From Oenanthe sinensis (taxonomy: Eukaryota > Streptophyta > Magnoliopsida > Apiales > Apiaceae), in the NCBI GenBank assembly GCA_028671895.1, contig CM053794.1:25282501-25346500 (forward strand): a DNA stretch of 64,000 nt, given 5' to 3'. Positions 32,592 through 45,728 of this stretch are shown here, piece after piece; the stretch's first letter is position 1, and every line of letters starts with the position of its first letter. The position numbers were made by a program, and so were the translations under genes. Below the pieces are notes generated by a model. It was not told the origin of the DNA. It saw only the letters and a list, made by a program, of their open reading frames with translations, and did no database searches.

Positions 32592-34899
32592 ATAACAGTA
32601 TGAATGAGCCAATTGAGGAAACTCTCCCAAGGAACTGGTAATGCTCCCTGCTCTTTGTATTGTAAGATACCTGCCAACATATTGGTTCAAGAATGTTTCT
32701 AATTAAGATATCTGACAAAAATAATTAAAATAATTTCCAGTTTTATAAACATTTGTTATCTGTTTTTATAATGTTCGAAATAAGGTTACTGCTGCAGGAA
32801 AGAGTTTCCAGATTTAACATTGAGTCAGACGAGGAGATCAGCAGAGACTTTTGCTACTTCCTAGGATATAATGAAACAGGTGATTAACTTATTGTTATGT
32901 TTTTGTGTACTCAGTCTGCACTTGTAGAAGCTTGTCTTCTGTTACTACATTTGCAATTAATCATCTGAAATTTAAACAAGTCTATTTTATGACAAGGCAC
33001 TGGCAATTTTTCAATGCAAGAAGCACAAGAAGAGACTGAAAGGATTCTGAGGAAAACAAGGAGGAGAAAAAGAAAAGACAGTAACACTATCATTATAAGC
33101 AGATTTTCTTTCATGGAAAATAGCTAATTGACTTCCCTGCCCTACCAATATACATATATACATACCTCTTTTGAATCTTTGCATCTCTCCTGGAAATCGT
33201 GATGTAAACCTCTTAAAACTCACTTTATCAATTATTAGTGTGACAATTTTAACAGCTTATTATATACTATATTTTATTAAAGAATTGATATTATCATAGT
33301 TCTTGTAGCTTCGTGCATTTTTTTGTTATAAGCTCTATCTTGAACTGTTAATTTTATTCAAGTACTATGTTAGGATATTGCTGATATTAATATATTATAT
33401 ATGGATATGATATGTTTCCATTGTTAAGTGATTTTATACTTGTTGACAAAGTTTATCAATATATATTAAATTATTGTGAATGATAAGTTTGGTCTTGTAA
33501 TCTATATATATTAAATTATTGTGAATGAGAAAAAAGTACATAGAGAATTTTATCAATTTTCGCAGGGGCGGAGCCACTCTTGGGCGAGAGTAGGTTGCGC
33601 CCCCCATGAATTTTAGAGTGTTTTATTATACATGTATGTCTATTATGCAACTCTACTTGCTTTGGGTGCGGGTGCATCTTTGACATGCTGAGTACATCTT
33701 TCTTATCACAACATAGGAGGAAAGTAAAAATGTAAAAGAATAATTACTTAACTTAATATTTAGTAAAAGAAATTTAGTTTAAAAAATATAATTGAAGTGA
33801 TATTATTTAATATAAGATTTATTATAATATAAATTAAATTTTATATTCTTAAACAATGTATGTAATTTTAGTTATTTTTTATTTTAGATTTTAATTTTGA
33901 ACCATGTAATTATTTATTATTTAAAAACATATATTTCAAACACTTCAAATTTATACTTATTTTATAATTAAAAATAAAAATTAAACTTATAAAACATATA
34001 ATTTATATCACCAGAAAATTCAATATTTAATAATATTTTTGGCCCTCCCTCACTTGTTGGGCTAGCTCCGCCACTGAATGTTCGCGATTGATTTTTTATT
34101 TTTTCATTCTAGAGGCTTTAGTTTAGTCATTTTCTTCTAAATTTTTAAATTTGGGTTTTGCCACGAGACTTTGTATGTGTTTGTGTAGTCCTGTGTGTGT
34201 TTATTTGTATCTTTATATTTTCATATACTCTTTATGATGGTTACTTCACAATCTTCATAATAACTTTATGTTCTGACCTACTTTTTTTTAGTAAGCAACT
34301 CTTCTACTTCTGACATAAAGAAGGTTAAACAGAAGAACCTCGTGAAAAGTTTCTCTTCACAAAAGCTGAGGTACAATAACGATGGCATAATGTGGGAAGG
34401 ACATCACCCCCCTGTGAGCAATGCAAATGGTACAACAGCTAAGCTGTATGCTGAAGGCTCTGCTGAAAGAGCATATATGGTTGGAATAGATGAAGACATA
34501 TCAAAGTTAAGTAAAGCTGATATGTATGTCGACAAATGAAGGAGCAGTTTCAAGTCCATCGGGGGAGAAAAGAAAGTGTTGGAGGATCCAAGTAGCTTAG
34601 GCAGGAAGAGGGGGAGAATCAAGCCAAAAAAGCTCGATCTAAGTGTTTGCAACTTTAAGGATTAAGAAAGCCCCAAGGAACAGATGAAACATAGAGATTT
34701 GTCGTTACCTGAAGAGAATGTGAGAAAAGATACCGCAAGCAATAAGAATTTGTTCTCCGTAGGACCAGCTGGCAGTAGTGTGATGTCGATTGAAAGGTCA
34801 GAAACATGGAAATGCAAGGAATTGAAGGCACCTGCTTGCATTAAACAAGCTTATCGAAGGTCGACTAATAAGAAAATCAAGCTTGGTTGTTCTTTGTAA
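32592..34899 (+). pseudogene. Decaying multi-exon gene of unknown family
   Basis: Exon-like pieces with splice-like borders occur at about 32599-32637, 32800-32879 and 32997-33080. The latter encodes a basic ERILRKTRRRKRKD. A longer terminal piece runs from about 34290 to 34899. It keeps one frame across two in-frame stops (TGA at 34537-34539 and TAA near 34663) with coding-like Lys/Ser-rich text before, between and after them, for example LRYNNDGIMWEGHHPPV, GRKRGRIKPKKLDLS and YRRSTNKKIKLG. The small pieces cannot be joined into one clean frame. I do not recognise the family; the basic composition suggests a nuclear protein. It may instead be a gene with a C-terminus ending at 34539. Confidence 0.45.
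33564..34076. mobile_element. hAT-type MITE with GGGGCGGAGCCA ends
   Basis: Left end AGGGGCGGAGCCACT and right end gctagctccgccactg are inverted repeats with two mismatches in 13. The flanks AATTTTCGC (33555-33563) and AATGTTCGC (34077-34085) form an 8-9 bp duplication with one mismatch. The body is AT-rich and non-coding. It lies in the last intron-like gap of the decaying gene. Confidence 0.8.
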
Positions 34900-36600
34900 T
34901 TTCCTCCTTCCAAGAAAGACAATTGTTTCTTTCTTATTGACTTATTTTTCTTACTGCCTTGGCCTGCTCTTGTCACACTTGCACATTATCATCATTCCCC
35001 ATCACACTTTCGTTCTTATTAATAAAGTTTAGGACCTGATTCATTGTTTCACTTGTATCACCGGACTATTAATCTGCAGTTATAGTTAGATCAGCGGGCA
35101 TTAGTGACCTTCATAGCTTAATTTCATTGTCTTAACACACGTTTGCTCGGAGGCTTTCCAGATTTGATGCTCAAGGTTTTACAATTTGGCCTCCTTGAAT
35201 TACACAGGGTCTGTTGGTGTGTTTAATATGGTTATGTAAAGACATCATATAATTTTCGCTTATATAGAATGGTACAGACTTCCTTTACTGCTTTGATCGA
35301 TTCTATTATTTCTTTTCTTATTGTCATTCCAATTCTTTGAATTCATCAACTATGCAAGTGCTATTATGAAATTATTTTTTCTGAAAAAAGTTGTATCATG
35401 GATCCCATGCATCTGTTGTCGCCCGTCAGTAAGAAGATACTTTGGTATCATGTATTTGCCATGTGAAGAACAATGACATATATTTATTACATAATTTAGG
35501 AAGTGTATATATATATTTAGGAAGTTTTTGTTCTATTGTCTCTACATATGTATATGTTAGGTAAAGAGTTGTTCCGCGTTTGCAAATCCTTCTGTTGCAG
35601 TGTACGTGTGAGTTTGTTGTATGATTCTTTGTAAACAAACAAAGGGCAATCGGCTTGCAGAAGAACACGGGCAGACAGAATGCAAATGATGTGAATATAT
35701 TTATTAAAATTATAAAAAAATACACGGATAATGATTGTTAATAAAATATAAACGCAATCAATCTTCGATTGAGAAAATGCCCGGAATATCCTTTTTCTGA
35801 GTACAGGGGCCCCAAATACCAATCTAACACGCCATTTCGTGTGCCGCATCTCGTTTATTCCAAACCGCTTATCAAAGACGATGCTTGATAACAAATACCA
35901 TATCTCAGCATTGATTTCCACATGGAACAACGCAGTAGCTATCGGAAAACTGGAGAAAAGATGCTTAAATTCTTTATATGAGATGAGTTGGAGTTGGTAT
36001 ATAAGTTATTTTATTATATTTATATATGTAACATGCCACTACTTAAGCTTTAACCCTCAAGTTTCAGACAAAGGCTCAATAAATAAATGTAAGTTTAACT
36101 AAATACGTCATACATGATGACGTGACCTAAATAATACGTGGAACAATTTATCGTATTTGTATAATACGTAGTTTCTATTATCGTATTTGTATAATACGTT
36201 ACTTGAACTTGCGTATTGGATTGGCATTTAAGACCAACTTTCCGCTTTTATTTATTTAGGGCCCTCTTTATTCATTTTAAGGTAATCTGGGGCCTTCACC
36301 CGATTCGATTGTTCTCGTAAATTTGTCATTAAGGAAATATTTTATTATATTTAAAAAAGTTAAAAACAAATTATTAATTTAACTATAAAAATATGATAAA
36401 TATTTTAAAATTTTTAATAAAAATTTGTCGGTTCTAAAAAATTTAGAAATTATAAATTTGCATTTATTTATTTATCTTGTAAAACTTGTTTTTTTTGCCA
36501 AAATAAAATAAGATAGAAGCAATGAAAAATAAATATAACAAATCTAATTATTATTTAAATAATAACGGAATATTATATGTGCTCTAAAGCCAAAAAAGAA
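34900..36600. other. Intergenic sequence
   Basis: No gene recognised. A pair of near-identical ttatcgtatttgtataatacgt blocks lies at about 36150-36200 (listed separately). Confidence 0.4.
36145..36205. repeat. Direct repeat of a palindrome-bearing unit
   Basis: The block ttatcgtatttgtataatac occurs twice (near 36150 and 36179), each followed by gt; the inner cgtattnnnnnaatacg can fold back on itself. Function unknown. Confidence 0.55.
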
Positions 36601-36626
36601 ATTGCAATTGTCAGTTCGGTGGGCTT

Positions 36627-36632
36627 TATAAA
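36627..36632 (+). promoter_or_regulatory. TATA box of LEO1/VIP4 gene
   Basis: TATAAA lies 93 bp before the start codon. It is followed by a 5' UTR made largely of (CA)n and (GA)n tracts (36638-36706). Confidence 0.5.
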
Positions 36633-36637
36633 CGAAC

Positions 36638-36706
36638 ACACACACACATATCAGCTTTGTAGCAGCAGACACACACACCACACACACACACAGAGAGAGA
36701 GATATA
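36638..36706. repeat. (CA)n/(GA)n microsatellite in 5' UTR of LEO1
   Basis: Several interrupted CA runs followed by (GA)n directly before the start codon of the LEO1 gene. Confidence 0.75.
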
Positions 36707-36719
36707 GAATAAGAAGAAG

Positions 36720-39700
36720 ATGGTGGGGGAAGAGAAGAGGCATCAGATGATGCAAAATCTATTTGGTGACCAATCAGAGGAGGAAGAAGATGATGATGAA
36801 GAAGAAGATGAAGAAGAGATTGAATCGGAGCATGAATCTAATCGACAACCCGATTATGCTTCCGTAAGTTTGAATCTTTTTGTGTTTACAATTTACCCTT
36901 TTTCTTAATTTTAATCTTAGTTATTGTTCATTCATTTCTTCTTGATTTTATGATGGTAATAATAGTTGATTTGATTGGATATCTTTTGATTATGCTGTTG
37001 TATTGCCCACTTGTCTGATTTCAATGTTTTGTTATGTTTTTGAGGTGAATTGATATGTGGGTCATTTGAAATCTTGGTGCGACACTGATGAATTTTTCGT
37101 ATCAAGTAGATGTTATTTTTTTTGGTAAAGTGAGAAATTAAACCCCTTTTTGGACTTTTTGGGAAATTTTCGGAGTTAGAGTCGGATTTTGTATTTTATG
37201 TGTGGTGTACTGGATGTTGTAGTTTGTGCAACTTATCTTGGTGGAAGCAAATTTTGGAATTGTATTTTAATAATTTAAGGCCCCTAGTCCTCTTTATTTT
37301 GTTTTCTTGATGGTGGGGTTTAATTTTCTTTCTTTTAACCTTTCAAGTTATTCTTTCTATCGTTGTGTTATAGGTTAGTGTTCATTTGTTTGATCATTGG
37401 TTTTTATGATTTATTAAGATAAGGTGGTGTTTAGAAACAGGATTTGAATGTATTTAGCTACGTAATTTTATTGACACTGTTTTCGCAATAAAGCACGGTT
37501 ACCTTATTTCTTTGATTCTCCTACTATTCAGTTGGTATTAAGTTGCATGTTATACAACTATAAAAAAATTATGTTCGTTTTGTTTTACCTGAACAGTGAT
37601 TGTGAGGTCCTCATTCTAATGCTCTTGTTTGTATTCGTAGTTTTTTAAAGCGTGCTTATATGAAGCGAGGTCGAAGCGCATCGCATGGGCAGAGCAATTC
37701 GACCACGCTTAAGCATGTTTCCTTGAAAATTGGCATGTTTTGAAAAAAATAATAATTATATTTGTACTGTCAATGAAAATCAGACCTTGAAGTCTTAAGA
37801 CTCAAAATGTATATAGGTTGCTCAAACATCATAAGAAAGAGAGAGATACTATTGAGATAAAAACAAAATGATAGATATAAAAAACAAGAGATCGAGATGA
37901 TGTGAAGCATGCATTTTCCGGATCATCGTCTTAAAATGCGCGTAGTTGATGTAGAGGAGATCCATGAGGAAGAAGAGGAAGAATTTGTGGGTGACAAGGA
38001 TCCGAATACAAGTTGTTCCATTTCTTTTGTTGTTATAAATACAAATTGTATCTTGATTATTTTTAATTAAGCTATCTTTAATGTGGCTTGTTTCTGAATA
38101 TTATTGTTTATCAACTTGTTATGTTTTAGCATTATGTGTGTGTGTGTATTGAGTTTTTATGTACTGTGGTTGAGCTTATGCTCTCGGATGCCTCTGTGCT
38201 TCAGTGCGCATTGCGTGCTTATATTTGTATTTTTCCTTAGATATCTTTCCATAAACAATTTCGAATGTATAATCTAAACTTTCTATGTTTACATGTTTTA
38301 TGAAGTTAGTAGGAGATTTTTATTTTGCAGATATTACCACAGTAGTCGGCAGATAAATTGATACTATAATGTCTAGACTCTAGAGTGTTCTTGAAAGTGG
38401 CATTGTGTACACACACACACATACACACACACACATCTTTTTACAATGTTCTGTTGATGGATTCATTTTGTCTGTCTTGATGTCTGTTTAGGATGAAGGG
38501 GATGGAGGGATGGAACCTGAGGTTGAAGGTGAGGCTGAAGTAGAAGGTCCAAGGGAAGTCGAGGTAGAAATGGAGAGTGATGGTGACTTACATGATGCAG
38601 ATCGGGTTCATGGACAGAGGGAGGGGAGAAGGGATCAAAGTTCCCAAGAAGTGGAAGTCGGTGACCAGAGGGAAGAAAGTGAAGTTAAAGATTTTGAGAG
38701 TGATGAGAAGGAAGGCTATCGTCAAAGAGTTGCAACAAGCAGGCGGAGGGATGTCAATGAAAGTGCATCTGAAAGATCTGAGGAGAACCGCTATGCCGAA
38801 AATGAAGATGAAGAAGTCGATCAGACTAGAAGTCAGAGGTATTACACTATTTCAAACTCTTTTTATCTTATCCCCCAACACCGCATTAAATTGTTTGTTT
38901 GTTTGTTCTAGTTGTCATTGCATATTTACAGTATCCTTTGTCACTTATGTGCAATCAAAAGGTTGATGGTTCTACACATCATCATTTTTATTGATACTGA
39001 GAGGTTTAAAGTATTTTCTTGTCATAGTCATGGTTAAGAGAAAATTCATTTAGGTCAAAGGCTTGGTTTATGTATATACTATTGCTCAAGATTTCTGCCA
39101 TAAAGCATTCCCAATTTCCCATATTATTGTGCTGAATCATGCAACCACTTAGTTTACTATGTGGGATTAATGCTGTTTGTTATGTTTTGTAGTATATACT
39201 TCATGATATTTATACAACACACAACCTAAGAGTAGTTTGCTGTTACACTGTCTTGAAAGAAAAGAGATGTAGACATTCAGTATGTAAACAAATCTATAAC
39301 CCTCAGGGTTGAACTATATGTGAGCTTACAAATAGTGTTACTTTGGAATAGGTCATTGATTACCCTTGTAAAATATTTTGTCCCAGTAATGCTGAGAAAA
39401 GAAGTAGTCTGAACAGCCTTTAGCTGCTTTTTAAAGCAATAAACTAGGATAGCTGTCACTTGTCAAAGGTGACACCCCAAAAGTATGCAAACCAATTTAT
39501 GTGATCCAAAGTTTGTTATATAAACATACAGGTTTGGTAACCTTTAATGTTATCTCCTACTGTCAGCTATGTCATTATAACGTCTATTATCATGCAATGA
39601 ACTTATTTCCTTTAGTTACTTTCAAGTTTCAACAATATATCTAACTTATAGTCTGCTACATAGATAATTTGATATTTATTCGATTAGTGATGCACTAAAA

Positions 39701-42700
39701 TATGTGGACTCTTATGTTTATCCATGTTCTTTTGACCAGCTGCGATTATTCTGATTTTTTGGTATACTGACTGTATTTAAAATTTTGTATTTGGGTGTAG
39801 ATCGCCTGTAGAGGAAGAAGATGAAGCTCACATTTCACACACAGCGCCTGAGCTTCGTGATGTTTTTGGGGATTCTGATGACGAGGAACCAGAGTATGCA
39901 GTTGAAGAAAATCAAATTGACCATGATTCTAATGTAAGTATGAGATTCCAATTTTATCTTTTTCTATCTAATTTCAATTATCTCATGGTGCTATCTATGC
40001 TGTATCCATAGTAAATAAAGTATACTGACCATACTTTTATCTACTATAGAGATCCCCTATTGATGAGGAGGGAAGTTATGAGAAAGGGCTTAGACCAGAG
40101 GATATGCTAGCTGATGAAGAGGGTCAATATGAGTCCGAGGAAGAAAATAAAGAAGCTAAACGTAAGGAGAGACCAGTTGGCCCACCTCTGGAGCTAGAGA
40201 TTCCACTGCATCACCCTCCAGCTCCTCCTGAGAAGGTTTCCATCACTGCCATATTTTCTACACGCTTTGATTTCATATTGTTTTTCACAAATCTTCTGAC
40301 TTCTTAGCCTGGTTACTTTGACATAGTTAACAACCTAATGTCAGATTATTTTTTTTTTTTTAAGAGCAATGATAAATGGATGAACCGAGACATTTCACAT
40401 TCACAAATGATGTATAGTGCACATATTCCGCTATTCAGTATGGTTTTGCAATACTGGATTAGCATAATATCTACAGGCTCCATCTTTTATACACTTATAT
40501 CGTGTTTCAGTGAAGAAAGACTTGCATTGGTTATGTTAAGACTGACTGCTGTCCTATATTCTTGCAGATGAATATGATTAAAGTTTCAAATATTATGGGG
40601 ATTGATCCCAAACCATTTGATCCCAAGACTTATGTTGAAGAGGATGAGTTTGTGACAGATGAATCTGGATCTAAAAAACGTATTCGCTTGGAAAACAACA
40701 TTGTGCGATGGAGGAATGTAAAAAACCCTGATGGCACAGTTACTGTAAGTAGCATTATGGGATGCATATTTTGCATAGTTGCGTAAATTATATGCAACAC
40801 TATAATTTGGTACCATAATTATATTGGTAGAACTATTTTTGTCTTTGTTGTAATGATGTGTTGCCTTTGTGAGAATGTTTGATTTGTTGATTCAAGTGGT
40901 GGCACACGTTTATGTAAGAAAATAGTTGTTTACACTTCTTAATCTTTCAAACATTAACTTTTTTCTGTAGCGGGAAAGCAATGCCCGTTTTATTAGATGG
41001 TCAGATGGCAGCGTACAGTTACAAATTGGTAATGAAGTCCTTGACATATCTGTGCAAGATGCGCAACATGATCAAGCTCACCTTTTCCTTAGACATGACA
41101 AGGTTAGATGCTAAATATGTTTTCATAACTATCGAGTATTATATGTTATAACAACAAATTCCATTTACCACACTGTAGTACTGTCTCTCGTTCATAACAT
41201 TTCAAAAATTAGTATGACCCTGATACTATAAGTATATTTTCATTATAGTTAATCTCTGGTTTAACACTTATCTTCAAGTAGACGTGTGTTATGTTACATC
41301 ATTGCGAGTTCAAGAGATACTTGATTTAAGATATTCATTTTTATATCAGTGGAAACACTTAATAAAAGACATTCATCTGTATATTAAGTTATTAACTGAA
41401 AATCAATTTTACATACCTATATTTTGGTAATCTTTTTTGCTATTTTTTCTGTGAGAACTAATTAAGAATTTTATTGCTACTTGCTCTACCGCACCATGTA
41501 GGGTATTCTGCAATCACAAGGAAGACTTTTGCAAAAGATGAGGTTCATGCCTTCTTCCTTGACATCCAAGTCCCACAGATTATTGACCGCCCTTGTTGAT
41601 TCACGGCACAAAAAGGTTTACAAAGTCAAAAACTGTGTGACAGACATTGACCCTGAAAGAGAAAAGGAGCAAAAGGAGAGGGTAATCAGTTATTGTTGCT
41701 TCTTTTCTTTATGAACTTTCTAGCAGATTGATTTAGTTTCTAATATTTTCCATTTTGTAGGCTGAAAGCCAAACAATAAGAGCTAATGAGCTTCTCAATC
41801 GGAAGAAGGAAAAGGTTAATAGAAAGTATACACAGACTGTTCGCAGGGAGCGCCAACTTTCCCCTGGTTTCTTGGAAGATGCACTTAACGAGGCATGCTT
41901 TATATCTATTTTCATTGCAGCCTTTGTCAAAAGATGCAATATCTATCTGTCATATATGCTCTCTTCTCTGTCATTTTTGAATTTTGATTACCATAAAAAG
42001 TAGTTTCCTGTTATCAAGATAATTAGAGCAGATTTGTCTTAAAAAAAACACAAAACCAAGTATTACAACTCTATGTATGTCGAATTTGTTGGTACACACA
42101 TTCACACTGAAATCGTTACTTCATCAAGTGTTTTTTATTAACTATTTTTTGATAAAGGTAATTAACTATTTTATTAACTATTTTTTGAATTTTGATTACC
42201 ATAAAAAGTAGTTTCCTGTTATCAAGATAATTAGAGCAGATTTGTCTTAAAAAAACACAAAACCAAGTATTACAACTCTATGTATGTCGAATTTGTTGGT
42301 ACACACATTCACACTGAAATCGTTACTTCATCAAGTGTTTTTTATTAACTATTTTTTGATAAAGGTAAACTTAATGAACATTAATACACAGGCACCCATG
42401 ACCCCACCAGGGTATGAAACCTCGACCTCTTATTACCAAGTGTTATCTATTAATTCTAATGCTAAGTTGGGGAACTCGTATATGTACTCTGCAGTTAGAG
42501 TGATTCTTATTAATATATATATTTATTTGTTTGTTTCCTTGTCATAAACATAATCTCTTTCATTGATCATAATTGACTAGGATGATGAACCCAATTATTA
42601 TGAATCTCGACATCCTGCTTCACGACGACACTTTGATGATGACATGGAAATGGAGGCTAGAGCAGAGAAGCGGATCATCAATGCAAAGAAGGCAATCTAT

Positions 42701-45700
42701 TTGAGTTGTTACATAGACCATATATGCATTATTATATATTATTTTCTTCTTATGTTATGTGTTTATTAATCTTTTAGGGGCATAAAGATATACCTCGCAA
42801 GTCTTCACTTCCAGCTGCAAAATCATCCCGACGCCCAGTTGACTTTTCAGATAGTGAGAAAGAGGAGTCTGAATATGAAACTGATGGGGAGGAAGAATAT
42901 AGGTCACCTACACGTCGGGTAGCTGGGGATCCAGAATTGGACGATGAAGAAGAGGAAGAGCACTATGAAGAGGAGGAGGCTGCTGCTGATGAAGCATCAG
43001 AGGAGGAGGTATGAAATTAAATGATGTACATTTATATATATTGTGAACTCTAAGGATAAGGTGCCTGTTGACTTACTGGAGTGGGTAAATCATTGATAAC
43101 AGATTGTAGTGGAATTCATTTCTGTATTTAGTAATGGTTACTCTGCTTTAATGGTCACTTATTTAGTTTAACAGAAGATCATAATCTGGAGGCTAATCTG
43201 GTCAGATTATTCCACAGGGTGTCACTTTTATTGAAGTATTGAACTAAAGATACCAATAATGAACTTGTTGAAATTCAAGGCATAATGATCATTTTTAGAA
43301 TTTGGTAGTGGCTTCCGGTCCCTCATGGTTTTAGAAGTCAATCTAATGAAACTATCTCTGTACATTTATGGATGCTTGATTGCTTGATTGCTTGATTGCT
43401 TGGTGAATTTATTTTGGTCATTTTATGGAAGCTCGTTTTTTATACATCAATGCAGATCTCTCTCTCAATTTTCAGATCTACTCTCTCTTTAATCATTTAT
43501 ATATACATACATACACATCCATCTCTTCATTTTCCATAGATCTGCATATACACACATATACAAGGGGGCGGACCGTGTATAGGTCAGACCATGAGGGACC
43601 TTCAACGTTCTTAATAAGTCTTATCATTTTATTGACATTGCGTAACATTTTTATGGACATAGTGAAATGAGGTTGCATTTAGTTAGAATAAATAGAATGA
43701 TATTAAATGGGAATAAGGCTGTAAAGGAATTAAATTATAGGGGATGGATGCCGGAGATAATATAATACAAGTGTGAAGGATATTATGGAGATGAAGAAGA
43801 AAGAGATTTGTGTGAAGATATGGTGTAGGTGATAAAAGATATTATGATTAAATTCAACAAAATTGCCTAATAAATCTTTTCATTGACATCCCATTTCGTA
43901 TATTAAAACTGAACACTATGGCATACTATGTGCTAAATGCCTTGTATCCCTTTATCTTCTGTATATATGAAGATTATTTGTTCTGTAATTATGTTTGATT
44001 AATCTAGTTTCATTCTTGAGTGGAACCATTGAAATCTCGTTGGTTACCCAAATTTTCAAGTAATGTTTATCAGGATGCAAAGTATAGTCCTAATATCTGT
44101 TTTGCATTCTTCTTATCTTTTTAATATATTTGTTTTAAGGACTGGGTTTGCTTTAACTCAGGAAATGTTAACTAGTTGTGACGGAAATTTCTAGGCCTTT
44201 TTTATATACTTTTTTATTTGTGCTTTTATACAAAATATAGTACATATATGTATATATAATAATGTTAACAATAGTAATGTAAAAGTAACACGGAAAGAAT
44301 TTAATGACAACCAGTACATGTGAAGCATTTCTACAAAATAACTAACCTTTAAATTCGTATGGTGATCCTTTGGACGTTGATTTCAAACATATAGTATCTT
44401 ACTATCATTCAAAATTTGATTAACATATATATGTTAACATCGTCTAAATCTATATAGTAACAAGAAGTATTTCAAAAAGAGGATCAAATATGGTCCACTA
44501 ACATTGGTGCATATTTTAATAATTTTTATTTTTGTTGTGAGTGTTAGTTTCTAGATTATGCTTGATGGAGGTTATATGTTATTTATTCGTTCTTTTTATT
44601 AAAATGACCCATTAAAGGGCTGATTTTGGAATGAAATTTAAAGCTGGCACATATTTATAACCTTCTTGGTATGCATGTGGATATAAAGAAAGCATCTGAC
44701 TTGGGAGGTAATTGTGAACCACTTTGTACTTGTATTTTTTCTAGAGCAAGTAAAACTTGAAATATGAGTCAGACTTTTAATTGAAGAAATGACAATAATA
44801 CTTCTTTTTTAATCTTGAACGCCCAATTTACCATTCATATCTACCAATCATATATGCTTTTTACAAGTGCGTATATCATACCTAATTCACTGCAGCTGTG
44901 TAGCTATCATCAAATAACAAAAATTTATAGTAATAAACCCACGAACATATCACTTACGATCTCTTGCTTATTCCATTAACCTACATATCACATGATTTGA
45001 AACCTCAATTCTTACACTCTTCCCCGTAATTTTGAATCCTAACTCATACATCTTATCCTCTTTTCCTTTATATATATACGATTTATAGGTATATACATAT
45101 ATTTTATCGATTGATACGCATTTGTGAAAAGCTTATCAAGTGATACACATGATCAAAATGCGTATCCTGAATGGAAAATATACAAGATACGCTTTTGTCT
45201 TTTTACGTGATTTGGAAATGCGTATGCAGTGGGTAGTTTTGGCCATTATTCTACAATCAGGTATTTGTGTTATTATTTACTGAAATATCGGTATTCTTGG
45301 GGCCATCGTGGGGCCTAGTACATTCCTGACGTAGTTACCACTGCTATTATAAGTAGTCACCCTTCATGCAGTAATGCCTTGGTATTTAACGTCTTGCTGT
45401 TTGCCATCTGTAAAGGGAAGCGTAGATTTAGTTGTTAGTATCTGTTAACCGTCTTTATATATAAGAAAATACATGTCATGGTATGTCGTGTATATATATA
45501 TATATATATCCGATTTTTTCTCTAAACTCGTACAGATTTGTCAAAAATATCAAATTATTCACTTCTGTTTTTCTCTTTGTGGGAATAATTTAGGAGCCAA
45601 ATTACAAGGCTAAAGAGTCGCAACGAAATTTCAAGCGCAAGGAAATAGAGTCAGATGAGGAATCTCCTAAAAGAAAACCGCCAGCACATCGTCGCATGGC

Positions 45701-45728
45701 GGTTGTGTATGATAGTGATGAGGAATGA
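36720..45728 (+). CDS. VIP4: RNA polymerase-associated protein LEO1 (VIP4), PAF1 complex
   Basis: Eleven exons: 36720-36863, 38492-38838, 39801-39933, 40050-40235, 40568-40744, 40971-41102, 41502-41681, 41761-41892, 42581-42691, 42778-43008 and 45594-45728, giving 635 aa. The N-terminus (MMQNLFGDQSEEEEDD) and residues 1-260 are highly acidic. The LEO1 core spans about 268-430 (KVSNIMGIDPKPFDPKTY, RIRLENNIVRWRNVKNPDG, SNARFIRWSDGSVQLQIG, RLLTALVDSRHKKVYKVK). A charged tail ends VYDSDEE. The product is a nuclear PAF1-complex subunit that supports histone modification and elongation; Arabidopsis VIP4 activates FLC. The introns after exons 8 and 9 need GC donors to keep the frame (see findings). 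Intron 1 (1.6 kb) and intron 10 (2.6 kb) carry repeat insertions. Confidence 0.95.
37630..38230 (+). mobile_element. Degenerate transposon-like insertion in LEO1 intron 1
   Basis: GCGTGCTTATA occurs at about 37651 and again near 38211. Between them, 37921-38004 reads as an open peptide KMRVVDVEEIHEEEEEEF, the kind of acidic tail seen at the C-terminus of some plant DNA-transposase-derived proteins. GC-richer words (gaagcgaggtcgaagcgcatcgcatggg) contrast with the AT-rich intron. Ends are not resolved. Confidence 0.35.
38409..38436. repeat. (CA)n microsatellite
   Basis: Interrupted CA run in LEO1 intron 1, close to the exon 2 acceptor. Confidence 0.7.
41974..42367. repeat. Tandem duplication of ~208 bp in LEO1 intron 8
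   Basis: The segment starting attttgattaccataaaaag (about 41974-42160) recurs at about 42182-42367 with an offset of 207-208 bp. The copies appear identical apart from one A in a homopolymer. A 21-bp AT-rich linker (attaactatttt) joins them. Confidence 0.9.
43317..43600. mobile_element. Possible MITE with perfect 13-bp inverted repeats
   Basis: GGTCCCTCATGGT (43317-43329) and its exact inverse ACCATGAGGGACC (43588-43600) bound a 284-bp segment in LEO1 intron 10. It contains a (GCTTGATT)n tract and CT-rich runs. No clear target duplication was found. Confidence 0.5.
45491..45509. repeat. (TA)n microsatellite
   Basis: Uninterrupted TA run about 85 bp upstream of LEO1 exon 11. Confidence 0.8.

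Noticed and set aside
35517..35930. 137-aa minus-strand frame
   Set aside because: Biased AT-rich composition, no recognisable motif, no splice or promoter context.
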